Shown: positions 46,627-58,451 of the stretch, piece by piece
Layout of the letters: the number at the start of each line of letters is the position of its first letter
Numbering within the stretch: the stretch's first letter is position 1
Source: Brachionus rotundiformis
Lineage: Eukaryota; Rotifera; Eurotatoria; Ploima; Brachionidae
Direction: 5' to 3'
Assembly: GCA_016802295.1 (NCBI GenBank)
Contig: JAESIW010000200.1
Coordinates: 2,201,923-2,265,922 of the forward strand
DNA length: 64,000 nucleotides
Notes under the pieces: generated by a model
Seen by the model: the letters and a program-made list of their open reading frames with translations, nothing else
Databases searched by the model: none
Told to the model about the DNA's origin: nothing
Made by a program: the position numbers and the translations under genes

Positions 46627-48082
46627 ATGGCAACATCGATAGACTACGGATTTGGTTCAGATCAAACCGAGAATGGAATTGATAAAAATGATGCAAAAAA
46701 AAAGCTCGACTTTTACCAATCGATGTACCATTTTAAAAAAATGTTTCCCAAACTCGACTCGGATGTTATCGAGGCCGTTCTTCGTTCAAATAAAGGCTCG
46801 GTTGATAAGACACTTGACCAACTGTTAACTATGTCATTGGACAATGAAAATGCTGCCTCGTCGTGTCAATTTCCTCCTCAATCGTGTCTTATCAGTTCTG
46901 ACGTTAATTTGTTAAGCGACTCTCATGACTTGCCACCTTCTTATCATGAAATAATGTCCTCTCCTTCAGTTAGCACGATCAACGATAGCTCTAAATCTGA
47001 CGATTTGATTGATTTTAATAATAATATAAATCAATTTGAACCAAATTTTTTTGAGTCTCAGCCTTGTGAAGAAAAAAATCAGATCCAGAAGAATGTGTCT
47101 AAAACCAAAGCAAGTTTGATTCGAAATTATGACCGAATAGTAGTTGGTGAATTATCTCAAGATTTTTTAAGAATAAAATTAACCAAAGACCAAATAAATT
47201 GTTTTAAAAGTTCTATTAAAGTTGCCAAAAGAGATGAAATATCGGCCTTATTAAATAATGTAAATTGAAAAGTTTAAAAATATGGCTTTAATTGAATTAT
47301 TTTTTAAGAAAACACCAAAGTATCCGGAACTTTCTTTTGAGCTAAGGCAACAGCTCGATGCTCTAATGAGTCAGTTGGAAGAAAAAGAGACAGACTTAGA
47401 AGATTGGGAAGCAAGATATAAGAGTTTACTCAAATCGTTTGAAAACAAACGCTTACAGATAATCCAAGATGAATATTTGGCAAAATTGATACAAAATGAG
47501 GAATTTTTGAACGAAATCAAAACTGATCAAGATTTTATAGACACTTTAAATGATGGTATTATTTGTTCTTTATTTAAATTTAACACATTAATGAAAAAAA
47601 AACTATTTTTAGAATGTGATTCAAAATATGAATATGATCACGATTTGAGTTATAAACTTAAAGGCCAAAGTTATCCAAACAAAACTTTAAGCAATGCTGA
47701 ATTAATTGCCAAATTGAGCAAAATGGGTAAACAGTCTAGAGTCAAATTAAATAAATTGGCATCGAAATTTGTGTCTAAAAAAAAATCACCAAGAAGTAAA
47801 ATAGATTTTAACAGCATTGACTTTAACTCATTCAATGACTATTCATCGACGGGTTCCAGCTTGAAAGAAGAGATTGATTTGGATGAGAATAGTACATATG
47901 ATTTGGAAAGAATTAGAGCCGAAGAAGGCAGTGGATTCAATACACTTAGCAAAAACAATCGCTACAAAAAAGCCTATAAATCAATTAAAACTGCCATAAG
48001 TAGGAACAATTCCACTCAAAAACAGTCATTGTCCGATTTAGAAGCCTATCGACCTAAAGATTTTAGGAATAATTATTACTAA
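46627..48082 (+). CDS. CUEDC1: CUE domain-containing protein 1
   Basis: Exons 46627-47259 and 47309-48082, separated by a 49-bp intron (gtaaat..tttttaag), give 468 aa. The stop after the first frame and the ATG at 47282 both fall inside the intron, so these are one gene, not two. The CUE domain is at about 27-68 (LDFYQSMYHFKKMFPKLDSD, then VIEAVLRSNKGSVDKTLDQL); it binds ubiquitin. Next comes a PPxY motif (DLPPSYHEIM), the block GELSQDFLRI equivalent to human GNLPDDFLRI, and the helical region YLAKLIQNEEFLNEI matching human RIALFLQNEEFMKEL. The tail has KLSKMGKQSRVKLNKLA, as in human KLKHMGKSTRRKLFELA. Confidence 0.93.
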
Positions 48083-48339
48083 TAGAATTTGTATAATTTA
48101 ATTGTGTAAAATTGTGCCAGACTATTTTTGGATCTCAGGAATTTTTTTTCAAAAAAAACTTTGATCGATTTTTGATCGAAAAAATATACGCATTTTTATT
48201 TATAGAATAAACTTTTAATCTTTAACTATTCAATATTATTATAATTTAATTCACGGACCATTTTTATTTATTTAAAAACAATTAAAAATATAATAAAAAA
48301 TTAAATTATTAAATATTTTATCTGATTATTTTTATCGGG

Positions 48340-48816
48340 TTAAATGCCTAAAAATTTTCTCGCAGTTGCTTTAACTTTGGAATCAAATGCTTGGGACACA
48401 ATTGCACTATTATGTTGATAAAATGGATTTAGAAGAAGCTTAATATAAGTTTCATAAACGCCCTGAAAAAAATTCTTGATCCCGTCATTATTAGTCACAT
48501 CATGCAAGATTATGAATCTGAGAAAACCAGGGGTCACATAGGCTGAAATCATTAGATTGTTGTAATGATCTATATTTGGATAAAAGAGGACGTTATTTTT
48601 CTCCATTAGCTTTTGGTCCAAATTATCCAAGGATGCATGTGCAATCATTTGGTAATAATATGAATTTTCATCTGCCTAAATTTATAAAATCAACTCTGAT
48701 TTTGATAAAATTTACATTTACTTTTTCTTTCTGAGGACTTGGTTTGATCAAATCGTACTCATAAATTAAAGTATCAAATCGGTTAACAATATAAAAGTGA
48801 TAATTTCCGGTAGACA
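48340..48816 (-). CDS. TRAPPC2: TRAPP complex subunit 2 (sedlin)
   Basis: Core subunit of the TRAPP tethering complex in ER-to-Golgi traffic. Minus-strand exons 48816-48722 and 48675-48340 join in phase. Landmarks: STGNYHFYIVNRFDTLIYEY (longin strand), MIAHASLDNLDQKLM, FLRFIILHDVTNNDGIKNFF, YIKLLLNPFYQHNSAI and AFDSKVKATARKFL, about 143 aa against 140 in human. The first exon begins TG|TCT|ACC right after a TTTTAAAG acceptor, so the start Met should be A|TG, split by an intron whose 5' exon I could not place. Confidence 0.9.
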
Positions 48817-50119
48817 CTTTAAAATTAAAAATAATTTATTATTTACTAATTAGATATAAAAATATAATGTTATATTCAAATATTTAATAATTTTTTTATT
48901 ATTTCTTTTGATCTTAAATAAATTTTGAGCAAAATTTATAATTAATTAAAAATAAATTAATTTTAATTGATGATTAGTTACATTTAATACAGTTAAGTTT
49001 ATTGGATTTTAAGTTTAAACTTGTGTAAAATCGTCAATGCATCTAAGAACATAAGAGAGAATTTTATAAGATGTATTCAAGTTGGTCAAGAATCAAGATC
49101 AAGTTAAGTGGTCGACCGTTTAGTAAAATTTGATCAGAACTTAATTCACGCAATAGAAACAAGAACTTTTCGATATACATGACCAAATACTCCACTTTCT
49201 TACCAACTAAAAAAAATGATCTAAACATGCTTCATGATGAACTTAAAAAACCGAAGTCAATGAATATTTTTAAGATAATAAAGATTCCTTATGGTTTGAA
49301 TGGAATTCGAATTAACATGATAAATAGTTAACTTAAAAATTAAAGATGATTAATCGAAAACGAAAAATTTGATTAAAAACTTAATGAATTAAAAAAAAAG
49401 CTCAAAAATAAATAAATTATGAGCAAATAATTAACCAACAATAAAACGATATTAATCATTCATTGTGTTATGATGAATAGCGTAAATATGAATAAAAAAA
49501 TAAAAATTTTATATTAAAAATTTATTTAAAATTTTTTTGGTTTTTAAAATTTAAAATATCGAAGCAAACAAAAAGTGATATAATGTCGAAAAAAAAACAA
49601 TTTACTTACAATTGATCACAAAAATTACGGCATATCAATATTATAGCTAATAAACTGAGATTTTTTTATTTAGATGTTATCTATTGTGTTTATACAATTT
49701 TATTTTTCATTTTTCTCTTTAATTTCAAAAAAAAAAAATTTTTGTGATCAAAAGAAGAAATAAAAAAATTGAAAACTTTACAGAACCAAAAAAGTCGTAA
49801 AACCAAAAAATGTAATTTTCTAATTTTTCTTATATTCAAAATGGTACAAATTTTTATAAAATAAACAATTTGTTTTAATACAATCGATAAGTGGTGCATA
49901 AAAGAACAAAGGCTATTCTAATCGTATCAAAACCTTCACTGAGCCTTAAATAACCGCGGCAACAAAAAATATCAGCAGCACTGAGACCAAGACCCGGCTT
50001 AGAAATAACAAAATCGGAAATTAATAAAAATTCACTGTTTAATTTTTAACTTAGTAAAAAAAAGCCAAAAATAAAATTGTCAGTCATCTATAAAATAGAT
50101 AACTTTAAATTTGAATAAA
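48817..50119. other. Intergenic block between TRAPPC2 and ING
   Basis: A/T-rich. It should hold the missing TRAPPC2 first exon. A higher-GC stretch at about 49925-50005 (CCGCGGC, GACCCGGCTT, two CACTGAG) stands out. I found no further gene. Confidence 0.5.
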
Positions 50120-52991
50120 TTATTTGCACCGATTCGGGTAGTTGGAGGCGTAATAACTTGGCGATGAAAGACTCGATGAAGTGGATGATTGGATTAGGTG
50201 GCTTTTTTTCATTACTTTATGAGTATCACCTCTGCAAAGTGGACAATACCATTTACCTTTAGGCTTTGTGGTTAATTTAACACAATTGAAATGAAACCAT
50301 TCGATCTGACACGCATCGTTGTCACACATAATCATTTGACCATAGCTTATCTCTCGACATGTGCAGTAAAGTGGTTCATCATGCGCTGATTTGGAAATTT
50401 TAGTGACCACTTCGGAGTTATGATTATTACGAGTGATTCTAGTGGATTTTTTGCGAATGTCATCAGAGTAGTCAACTTCTTGTTTTATGCGTTTACTTCT
50501 AGGCGCTGGTCGGTCCTCTTCAGCTTCATTATTAGGTTCATTTTCTTCTTCATCCAGATTTTTTATAGACTCGGTTTCGTTACTGTTTCGTTCGAGCTGA
50601 TCTTCTTTGGCTTCTATTTTAATTTGAACTGTTTTTTGCTCATTTAGGACCTCAAGTTCAGACTGGAGACTTTTTTCGTCATCTGATTCATATTCGCTGT
50701 CGTCTTGATTGCCATTTTCTGTGTCAAATTTTCTAGACTTGGCTCTTCCCCTAGAACCTAGTCTCTTAGTTGTTTTATTATTTTTGTTCTTAGAATTCAT
50801 TTTAATATTTTCTTTTTGGACTTTTTCTCTATTGATTGCCTCAGTGCTGTTTTTGTACGAACAAATACTATTCGATTGATTTCCATTGTTGGTATTGTTG
50901 GTTAGATATTTGTTTTTGGATGACGACATTGAAGAGAATGACGAGATGGATGATGGTGATTTGCAGTGATGACTGGATGAAGAAGAGCCGGACGATTGGG
51001 GCTTTTTGGAAAGGCTAAGTCGTCGTTTGCGACTCAGCTTTAGACTTTGGTTGAGAGTTTTTTTTGCCAAATCATTGGATCCTTTGCAGAAACTGAGTTG
51101 ACGCTTGGATCTTGTCGCTAGTTGAGTCGAGTCATTGATGCTATTCTTAAATTTAACAAATATTTATTTTTTAAATTACATTTAGAAAAATTTAATGATA
51201 TTCTAAATATTTCATTTTTTTCTTATTATTAGCATTATTAGTTTTATGAATAGATTTAATTCATTTTATTAAATGCGCTTTTAACTACAAGAACCAAATT
51301 AATTTTATTATAATTTAAAGTATATACTTGAATGACAAATAGATATCAGAGCATGATTTTATTATAAAGACAATGGTAAACAGGTATTTAAATTTATTTT
51401 TAGTTTTGATAATGCTCTTTTTCAATTCTGATACTACATTTTTATTTGAACTTAATTTTATGGTTATAATTTTCAACATTTATCAAGCAAAATGATTTAG
51501 CTTTTCCGAATTCGACTAAAATATACACTCATTTTTTTAATTTATTTCTCATACATATTAGTTTTTATCTATGTGTAAAAAATTTCATAAATTTTTATTT
51601 TTAATTTATATATTTTTTGCAAGATGCCAAAAATATGCAACATTAAAAAATCAAATCTTCCAAACTTAGTTATTTTTTATTAAACTTTTGATTAAAGTTA
51701 TCACGTGATTTAAACTTAGTGCAACAATTTACAGCAAGTATCAAAAAAAGCTTATTCTTAAATAAATAAATGAAAAAATTATAATTTTTTCTTAGCCATT
51801 TTTGACTTGGCCAATTTTCTCATCAAAATGTACTTATTATTTTTAAAAAATTATCTATGAGATCATTTAAAAAGTGATGAATTAATGTTGCCAATCGATT
51901 CAGCTCTAAATTTACCAAGCAACTTTGAGAGCTAATGAAAATGAAAATTTTAACCTCGTGGTTGGACTGTGTCACCAAACACGTGATTAACTTAAACGTT
52001 TTGTTCAACTCATTTAAGCTATTCTCTACAACTCTTATTAAAAATGCTAAAATAATTTTTAAATTTAAATTCAAGTCACGTGATGAAAAAAAAGGAATAA
52101 TTTGCATCCAGGATCAAACAGCACGAGATTATCAAATGGCTTAACTGGTTATCAATGAAAAAAAAGAGAAATATTTTTTCAATAATAATATATATGTATA
52201 TATTTGAATACCTTAGATTCGTTTATCTTTTTAAACGACCTTCTCGAGTCAGTCAAACTTGCACATGGCTGGTTGACACGTTGATTGAGTGGCTTTTTTT
52301 TAACACAAAGATGTCCATTTGGTTGATTATTTGAATTTTGGGATGAATGTTCAAGGTTCGAGCTGTCATCGTTCCACATGTCTCTGTGCAAGGCTAGGGT
52401 TTTTTTATTGTACACTTTTTTATTCATTTCAACACTCTGTTTGGTGCCAACTTTGGTCAAATTTTGAAATTGTCTGGTGCTTGAGCGCGAATTGGCCGAT
52501 GCGTTAGCCGCATAGTAGTGGTGGTTAATGGGCCGGTTTTTTTTACAAGTGGAACGAAACTCGCTTAAGACTTTCTCTTCGTCGATCTCAAGTTGGAACT
52601 TGGCCTCATTTGTCCTGGGATCCAGGCCCAAATGACGGGTTTTGGACCCGATTAACTCAATTATTTGGCTTGTGAGACGCACTTTTTGATCGCCAAGAGT
52701 CTGGCACTGGACTAGCAACTGGTGCATTTTGTTCAAAAGATTGTCACATTCTGTCTGCTGTGCTTGGTCATCGCCATTTTCTTGACTTTTTGAGATTATT
52801 TCTAGTTTTAGGGTGTGAAGTCTTCGGTGTCTGGCCTTCACTAAGACATCAACGTTGCGTAGCTCTGAAAGCAATAGTTGGAGACGGCTGGGAAGATTTT
52901 CTATGCAGTCTACAAAGTCGTCAAAAAATGGATTTATCTTGATCCGATCTGAGCTTGGAGATCGTTCTGTATTTGGCTTGCTAATTGACAT
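50120..52991 (-). CDS. ING-family PHD-finger chromatin protein
   Basis: Exons 52991-52212 and 51145-50120 join in phase to 601 aa, across an intron of 1066 bp that is far longer than others here. The N-terminal ING helix domain is seen (FFDDFVDCIENLPSRLQLLL; LLVQCQTLGDQKVRLTSQII). A long basic/acidic disordered middle with KRIK-type nuclear signals follows. The PHD finger is YCTCREISYGQMIMCDND, then CQIEWFHFNCVKL and GKWYCPLCRGD, a complete C4HC3 set with the aromatic cage residues (Y, W). ING proteins read H3K4me3 and target HAT or HDAC complexes; the ING1/2-type spelling fits best. It is about twice the usual ING length (around 280 aa) because of the linker. Confidence 0.92.
51146..52211 (-). 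other. Long ING intron with possible nested coding sequence
   Basis: Most of the intron is A/T-rich, but about 51780-52145 is richer in G/C and open on both strands: a 94-codon minus frame with ATG at 52107 (NSLNELNKTFKLITCLVTQS inside) and a 69-codon plus frame from an ATG at 51935. A second short minus frame at about 51822-51780 ends LAKSKMAKKKL. Neither is recognised. A nested gene or a long regulatory intron are both possible. Confidence 0.25.
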
Positions 52992-54554
52992 CCGAAGATT
53001 GGTGGTCCAGATTTAAATATATATAATGGCCTTGATGTGTGGTTGTGTTTATTTGTAAATGAATATTTTGAAGTTTAAAAAAAGCTACAGAAGAGTTAGT
53101 AGAATATCTAAAATAAACTAAGAAATAATTCGAATTGATTCGCTAAACAAAACGAAATTTAAAATGCATATTTTAAAATAAATTTATTATAATTTTGAAT
53201 TTTTTGCTTTTGGAATCCGTCGCTAATGATTATTATGATTAGAAGTTTGAGGGTGCTAGGCCCGGGGGGACTATAGTCTCACAGTGTCTATATTTTAATA
53301 TTTCAAATTTGAAAAATTATAATGTGGCAAGTTTGTTTTGTCTTGGTTTGATTTTTAATCAGAATGGGAAACTGACACGTTTTTTGTCTGCATGGCTAAA
53401 ATAATAAAATTAATAGGTTCGTTTATTCAATATTTGTAAAAAAAATAATAAAAGTCTTACTTCAGATGATAAGAATTTATTTGCAATGTTATAATTTCAA
53501 TGATTCGATACATTTTAATTTCTTAGCTTTCTTAACCATTATTTATTTGAAGAATAAAAATTAATTTAATTTAGATTTATTAACTTTTTAGAGTTTGGTG
53601 AGAATTTAATTTATCCTAGAATTAAAAAAATATAAAAATCTTTATTTGTAGTTAACAAGCTGACAATTTTATTAATTCATTTAAAAAATAATTAGAAAAA
53701 AAATTTTCCAGAAATGGCAGCACCTTCTTTCAGCCCTCATGATTGCAAAATGATAAAAAAAATAAAAGCTATAAATATAATATTTGTGTAAAATTAGAGA
53801 GGAAAATAAATGTTTTTATTGTATTTTGATTGATATAAATTAAAATAGTCCTATCAAGCTGAGAAGTTTTAAACTATTTTGGTCAATCACCTCATCTGTC
53901 TGAGTAATAAAAGAAAAAAATACATCAAATCAAATGTATTAAAGTAAATAAGCACGAATTAAATTAATTTAACCCTTCACACGGCTGGAACTTTGTCATG
54001 GTTGAAAAACTAAGTCTTTTGGTCAAAAGTGGTTGATACAAGGCTAAAGTTATGCAAATAAGTTAAACCAAATTAATCTGAGCAATTTTCAAATAAAAAG
54101 TCTAAGAGGCTATCCTGTTCAAATATTTAAAACCAAACTTTTACAGGAGCGAAATTTTGAAATTTCAATTTTTGGGAAAAAATCACAAATTGACTTAGTT
54201 TAAAAGTTAATACCAAAAATCATTATTTTTTTAAATCGCATTTAAGCTTTGAACTCTCTTTATTTCTTATTATTGTTTTTATATTTTAACAAATAATTAA
54301 AAAAATTCATTAAATAACTTAATTTAATTTTTTTTTCTTTGTTTTTGATGAAGTTTGAAAAAAATTTCGCTTCTAAAACAACAAAGAGCATAATTTTTTT
54401 TACTTTTTATAATTAGTATAAACATTTTAAAAAAAAGTTTTGGTTTCGTTTTTTTCAACCATCAATTAAGATTATTTTTTAATGTAAAGCAATAAATTAT
54501 TAATTTTTATTTAAAAATTTAGAATTTTAGAAAAAAGTGTATAAGAAGCAACAA
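52992..54554. other. Intergenic block with GC-rich islet
   Basis: 1.6 kb. It contains the ING promoter, a GC islet at 53245-53285 (AGGCCCGGGGGG followed by the palindrome ACTATAGT) and otherwise A/T sequence without genes. Confidence 0.55.
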
Positions 54555-57505
54555 TTAAAGCCTTGTGTATTCTATAATTTCTAATCCATTTATTAAATTA
54601 TTTGGTAATAAAATCGGTCCCGGCTTTTTCAAAAAATCTAATGTGTAATTTTCTTCTTTAAAATAATTTACAAACAATTGATTTAGGGTAGAAAAAGCTG
54701 GTCTTTTATCTGCATCAAAATTTATGCAACTTTGCATTATATTTAAGTACTTTTCTGGACAATTTATGTCGTCTTGTTTGATTTCACATTTACCCTTGAA
54801 AACTTTGTCAATTAAATCTTCATGTTTCACATCTAATTAAAAAATTTTAAAATAAATATAAATAATAATTGACGATTGAAAACCTTTGAAAGGAATTTGT
54901 CCTTTTGAAATAAGCTCGTACAGAACAAGGCCAAATGAATAAACATCACTCTTGATGGAAAATATTCTATTACCATTTATACCTAATACAATTTCAGGTG
55001 CTGTCCACCGAGCAGCAATCTCAATTCCTGAAAATTAAAAAAAATTCTCAAAATATCAAAAAAAGATAAATAAATTATACTATTTTTAATCGGTATCAAA
55101 ATTCTATCTCGATCTCCTAATTCATGAGACAATTCAAAATCTCCAATTTTAACATTATAAAATCCGTTATTTGGATCTTTTTTGCCAACAAGGATATTTC
55201 TTGCTGCTAAATCGGCATGGACAATTCTACAAAATTCCAAATATTGCATTCCATTTGAAATTTGTACCGCAAAATTGATAATTTGTTCAAAGCTGATTAA
55301 ATCACCTATTCGTGACTTTAAAAAAACATCCAAACTTCCATTTGACATGTGTTCTAAAACTATATAGAACTCATTCACTCGACTGATTCCCAAAAGCTTA
55401 ACAATATTGTCATTTCTAAGCTTTTTTAAGATATTGCTTTCATGTAAAAATTTTTTCATATTTAATTCAAAATTTTTTGTATTTAAGGATAATTTTTTAT
55501 ATTTCTTTACAATTACCACTTGATTATTGAATTTTAATCCTTTTTTGAAGCAAATTTTAAAAATCCTATTAAAAAAAAATAAAAGTAACCTTTCCAAATT
55601 TCGGAATAATTGCCTGATTGAAGTAGAACACCTAGATCAATTAAATCACAGGTTTCGTAATCAATTTGAAGGTCTGAGCTCTCTTCAAATTGAACTTTTT
55701 TAGAAAACTTATACTCAGGCTCAATCACATCAAAGTAATCCAAAAACATTTCTCTCAATTCCTTGAAATTGGGCCTCATAACGTAGCATTTCGTCCAGCA
55801 CTTACTTATTATATTATTGTAAAATTTTGAAGTATTTTCTTCACAAAAAGGCTGAGGATCAGGCATGCGATAATTGTCCTCAATTATTTTTCTAATAAGC
55901 ACTTTGTCATCATTAAAGTCTTAAAAAATTTATAGATCAAATTTAAATTAAAAATTATATTAAAAAAATTTATATTAAAAAATTGCCAAAAAATTAATTT
56001 ACCTTCATAAGGCTCTTTTCGACTAAAAAACTCATAGAGCATAACTCCAAAAGCCCAAATTTCGCTCTTTTCGCTATAAATCTTAAATCCAGTTTTTTCA
56101 CAGTTTTTGATTATTTCATAAGCCATCCATTTTACAGATAAATCTTTAATTGATAAAAATAAATTATGTTTTCACTAATATTCCAATACCTTCAGGAACA
56201 CACTCAACTATGTATTGCTTATTTAAGTCAAGTTGTCTAGCAAAACCAAAATTGGCCAATTTTACAAAATAATTTCTACAAAATATCACATTTTTGGTTC
56301 GTATATTTCGGTGTATTATCGCCTTATCTGTCAGATAAACCATAGCCGAACATAATTGTAATGCAATTTTGACTATATTAAATGTGTTCAATCTATTTGT
56401 TTTTAAGTGAGTTTCCAAGTCGTTCAATGGAAAATTTTCAAAGCAAGCTAGAGTAAAAGGAAAATTAATGGATCCACCAACTAGCCTGATGACGTTTTTG
56501 TTATCAATTTTTTTCAAAAACTCAACTTCATTAAGTAATTTTTTAGAACTACAATATTTAGATAATTTGATCATAACTTCGGTATCGTCTTTCAAGTAAC
56601 CTTATAAAAAATTTCGTAAAAATATCAAATTTTATTCTTTTATTACCTTTTATCCCAGAACATTCTTTATTATTTGAATCAATTTGATTTTTTTCATCAA
56701 CCAAAATGTCATCCATGTTTAAGTTTAAACTGTCATCTTTCTTTATAATTTTTTCACATGGTGAGCTCAAATAGCATTGACCATCTTTTTTCTCTAAAAT
56801 AAATTTTAATTTTTTCTTTTTATTTTGTTAAATTTAAAGCTAACTTGAATAGTATTCGACCAAATCGGTTAATGATTTAAATTTTTTTTTAGGCGTCAAG
56901 AAAAATTTTTTATGAACAAAGTTTATTTTAAAGTGTTTCACAAATTTGGAATTTGATTCATTGTATACCACTGATAGAGTATAATTCATATCTTTCAAAA
57001 TATCAATTGAAAAAAATTGCTTAATTTAGTTATTAATTAATGAATAAATATTAAGAATTACCAGTTGTTTCACTTTCTCTAATTAAAAAGCAACCATCTT
57101 GATTAGCTGAAGACATAAGCTGAATTTCTGCAGCAATTCTTGAATATCGTCCAAAATACCATCTAAATATAAAAAATAATTCTATTCAAAAAGTAGTTCA
57201 AAGAGAAAAATTTAGTTTTAAAACTCTCACGGTTGAAGTTCATAGCTATCAGATGGCATCACATAATCGATATTTACAATACCTTTTCGTTGGTCACGTA
57301 AATTTTGAACCAATATGCTTTTTTCATCTCTTAAGTTAAAATATAATAAAAAAATTAATATAAGTACAAACATAAATTACATTTTGTTTATTTTTAATAG
57401 TTCGTCACCTTTAAGAAAACTTAATTCATCCTTGTTTTCTTTATTATGGTCAAAAAGTGCAATTAGCTTTTCGGTTTTTAATTTTTTAGACTGAATTTTG
57501 CCCAT
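54555..57505 (-). CDS. Tandem tyrosine kinase: SH3-SH2-pseudokinase-kinase
   Basis: Eleven minus-strand exons keep phase to 793 aa: 57505-57381, 57329-57231, 57162-57062, 56991-56845, 56793-56647, 56600-56190, 56143-56003, 55919-55590, 55539-55081, 55027-54884, 54832-54555. It starts MGKIQSKK, a plausible N-myristoylation site as in Src kinases. SH3 about 14-67 (LIALFDHN; DELSFLKGDELL) lacks the usual Trp pair. SH2 is about 76-157 with FLIRES (Arg103). First kinase lobe about 207-440: VMIK Lys218, but HRN at 303-305 and NFG at 323-325, so both catalytic Asp are lost and no Gly loop is visible. Second kinase about 487-770: SGNYSEIWKG loop, Lys512, Glu534, HADLAARN (Asp610, Asn615), DFE at 634-636, RWTAPE, SDVYSFGLVLYEL. 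Tyr790 lies near the C-terminus (EYTRL). Confidence 0.9.
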
Positions 57506-58451
57506 TTTCAAAATAAATTTAAATCTTAAAAATAAGTCTACTACTCAATTTTACTAAAAAACAAAAGCTCTTTTTAAAACCAACATTTTTCTGTTTTTTT
57601 TTGTCAACTAAAAAATTAAAAGAAACAAATTAGTATGTTATTTATATAATATTGTGCCATAAACTCGTTTTAAAATCAACAGAATATATTCCCAGGTAAG
57701 AAAGTTTTTATATCAAATATTTCAGACTTTTCTTGTTTTAAAAATTTTAAGAGTTTCTTGTTTACAACAGTTTTTCATTCCATTAGAATATAATACATCT
57801 TAAAATTGTTTTGTTGGGCAAATTTGTTAAGATAATATATTTTCAATTATAAAAACAAACCCTTTACCTTTAGAATGGCAAGATTGCACAAAAATTAAAG
57901 CTTAAGTTTTTCAGTGATTAAATATATTTAAATATTTAATAATTAACTTTCATTTTTAATTATATGGCGAAATACATATAAGAAAACAGCTCATAATTTG
58001 TTTAAAAAATGTTTTTTTGATGTTTTTTTATTATTCAAATACTTGAATTTTAAGAATTCACACATCAATTTAAATAAAAAATAAAAAAATAAAATATTAA
58101 AAAAGTAAAATTAATATTTTTAAAATCAATAATCATTTAAAAATGTGATTTTAATGAATATTTTTAACATTGTTCACTAAAACTATATATATTTATGATA
58201 ATTTTTGAACAATCCCGTGTTTTAAAATTAATTTATTAGAAACAAAATTGATAAAATAATTTGATTTTGATTTTAGATACTTTATTTAACCAAAAAATAC
58301 TTTTAACTTAAATGACTTTTTAGCTTAATCAAAGTACACAGTTAATTATGAAAAAGCATATAAAAATAATTCTTAGTTTTGCTTTTTTTTTATATATATA
58401 AATACGTCAAAAATATAAATTTAGATAAACCAGAATAAATTTAGTTTCAAA
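57506..58451. other. AT-rich spacer between divergent kinase and ALDH genes
   Basis: About 0.95 kb holding two divergent promoters. Nothing else is recognised. Confidence 0.6.

Noticed and set aside
47282..48082. Separate 266-aa gene starting at ATG 47282
   Set aside because: Both halves match successive parts of CUEDC1, and a 49-bp GT-AG intron (47260-47308) joins them in phase; the ATG is inside that intron.
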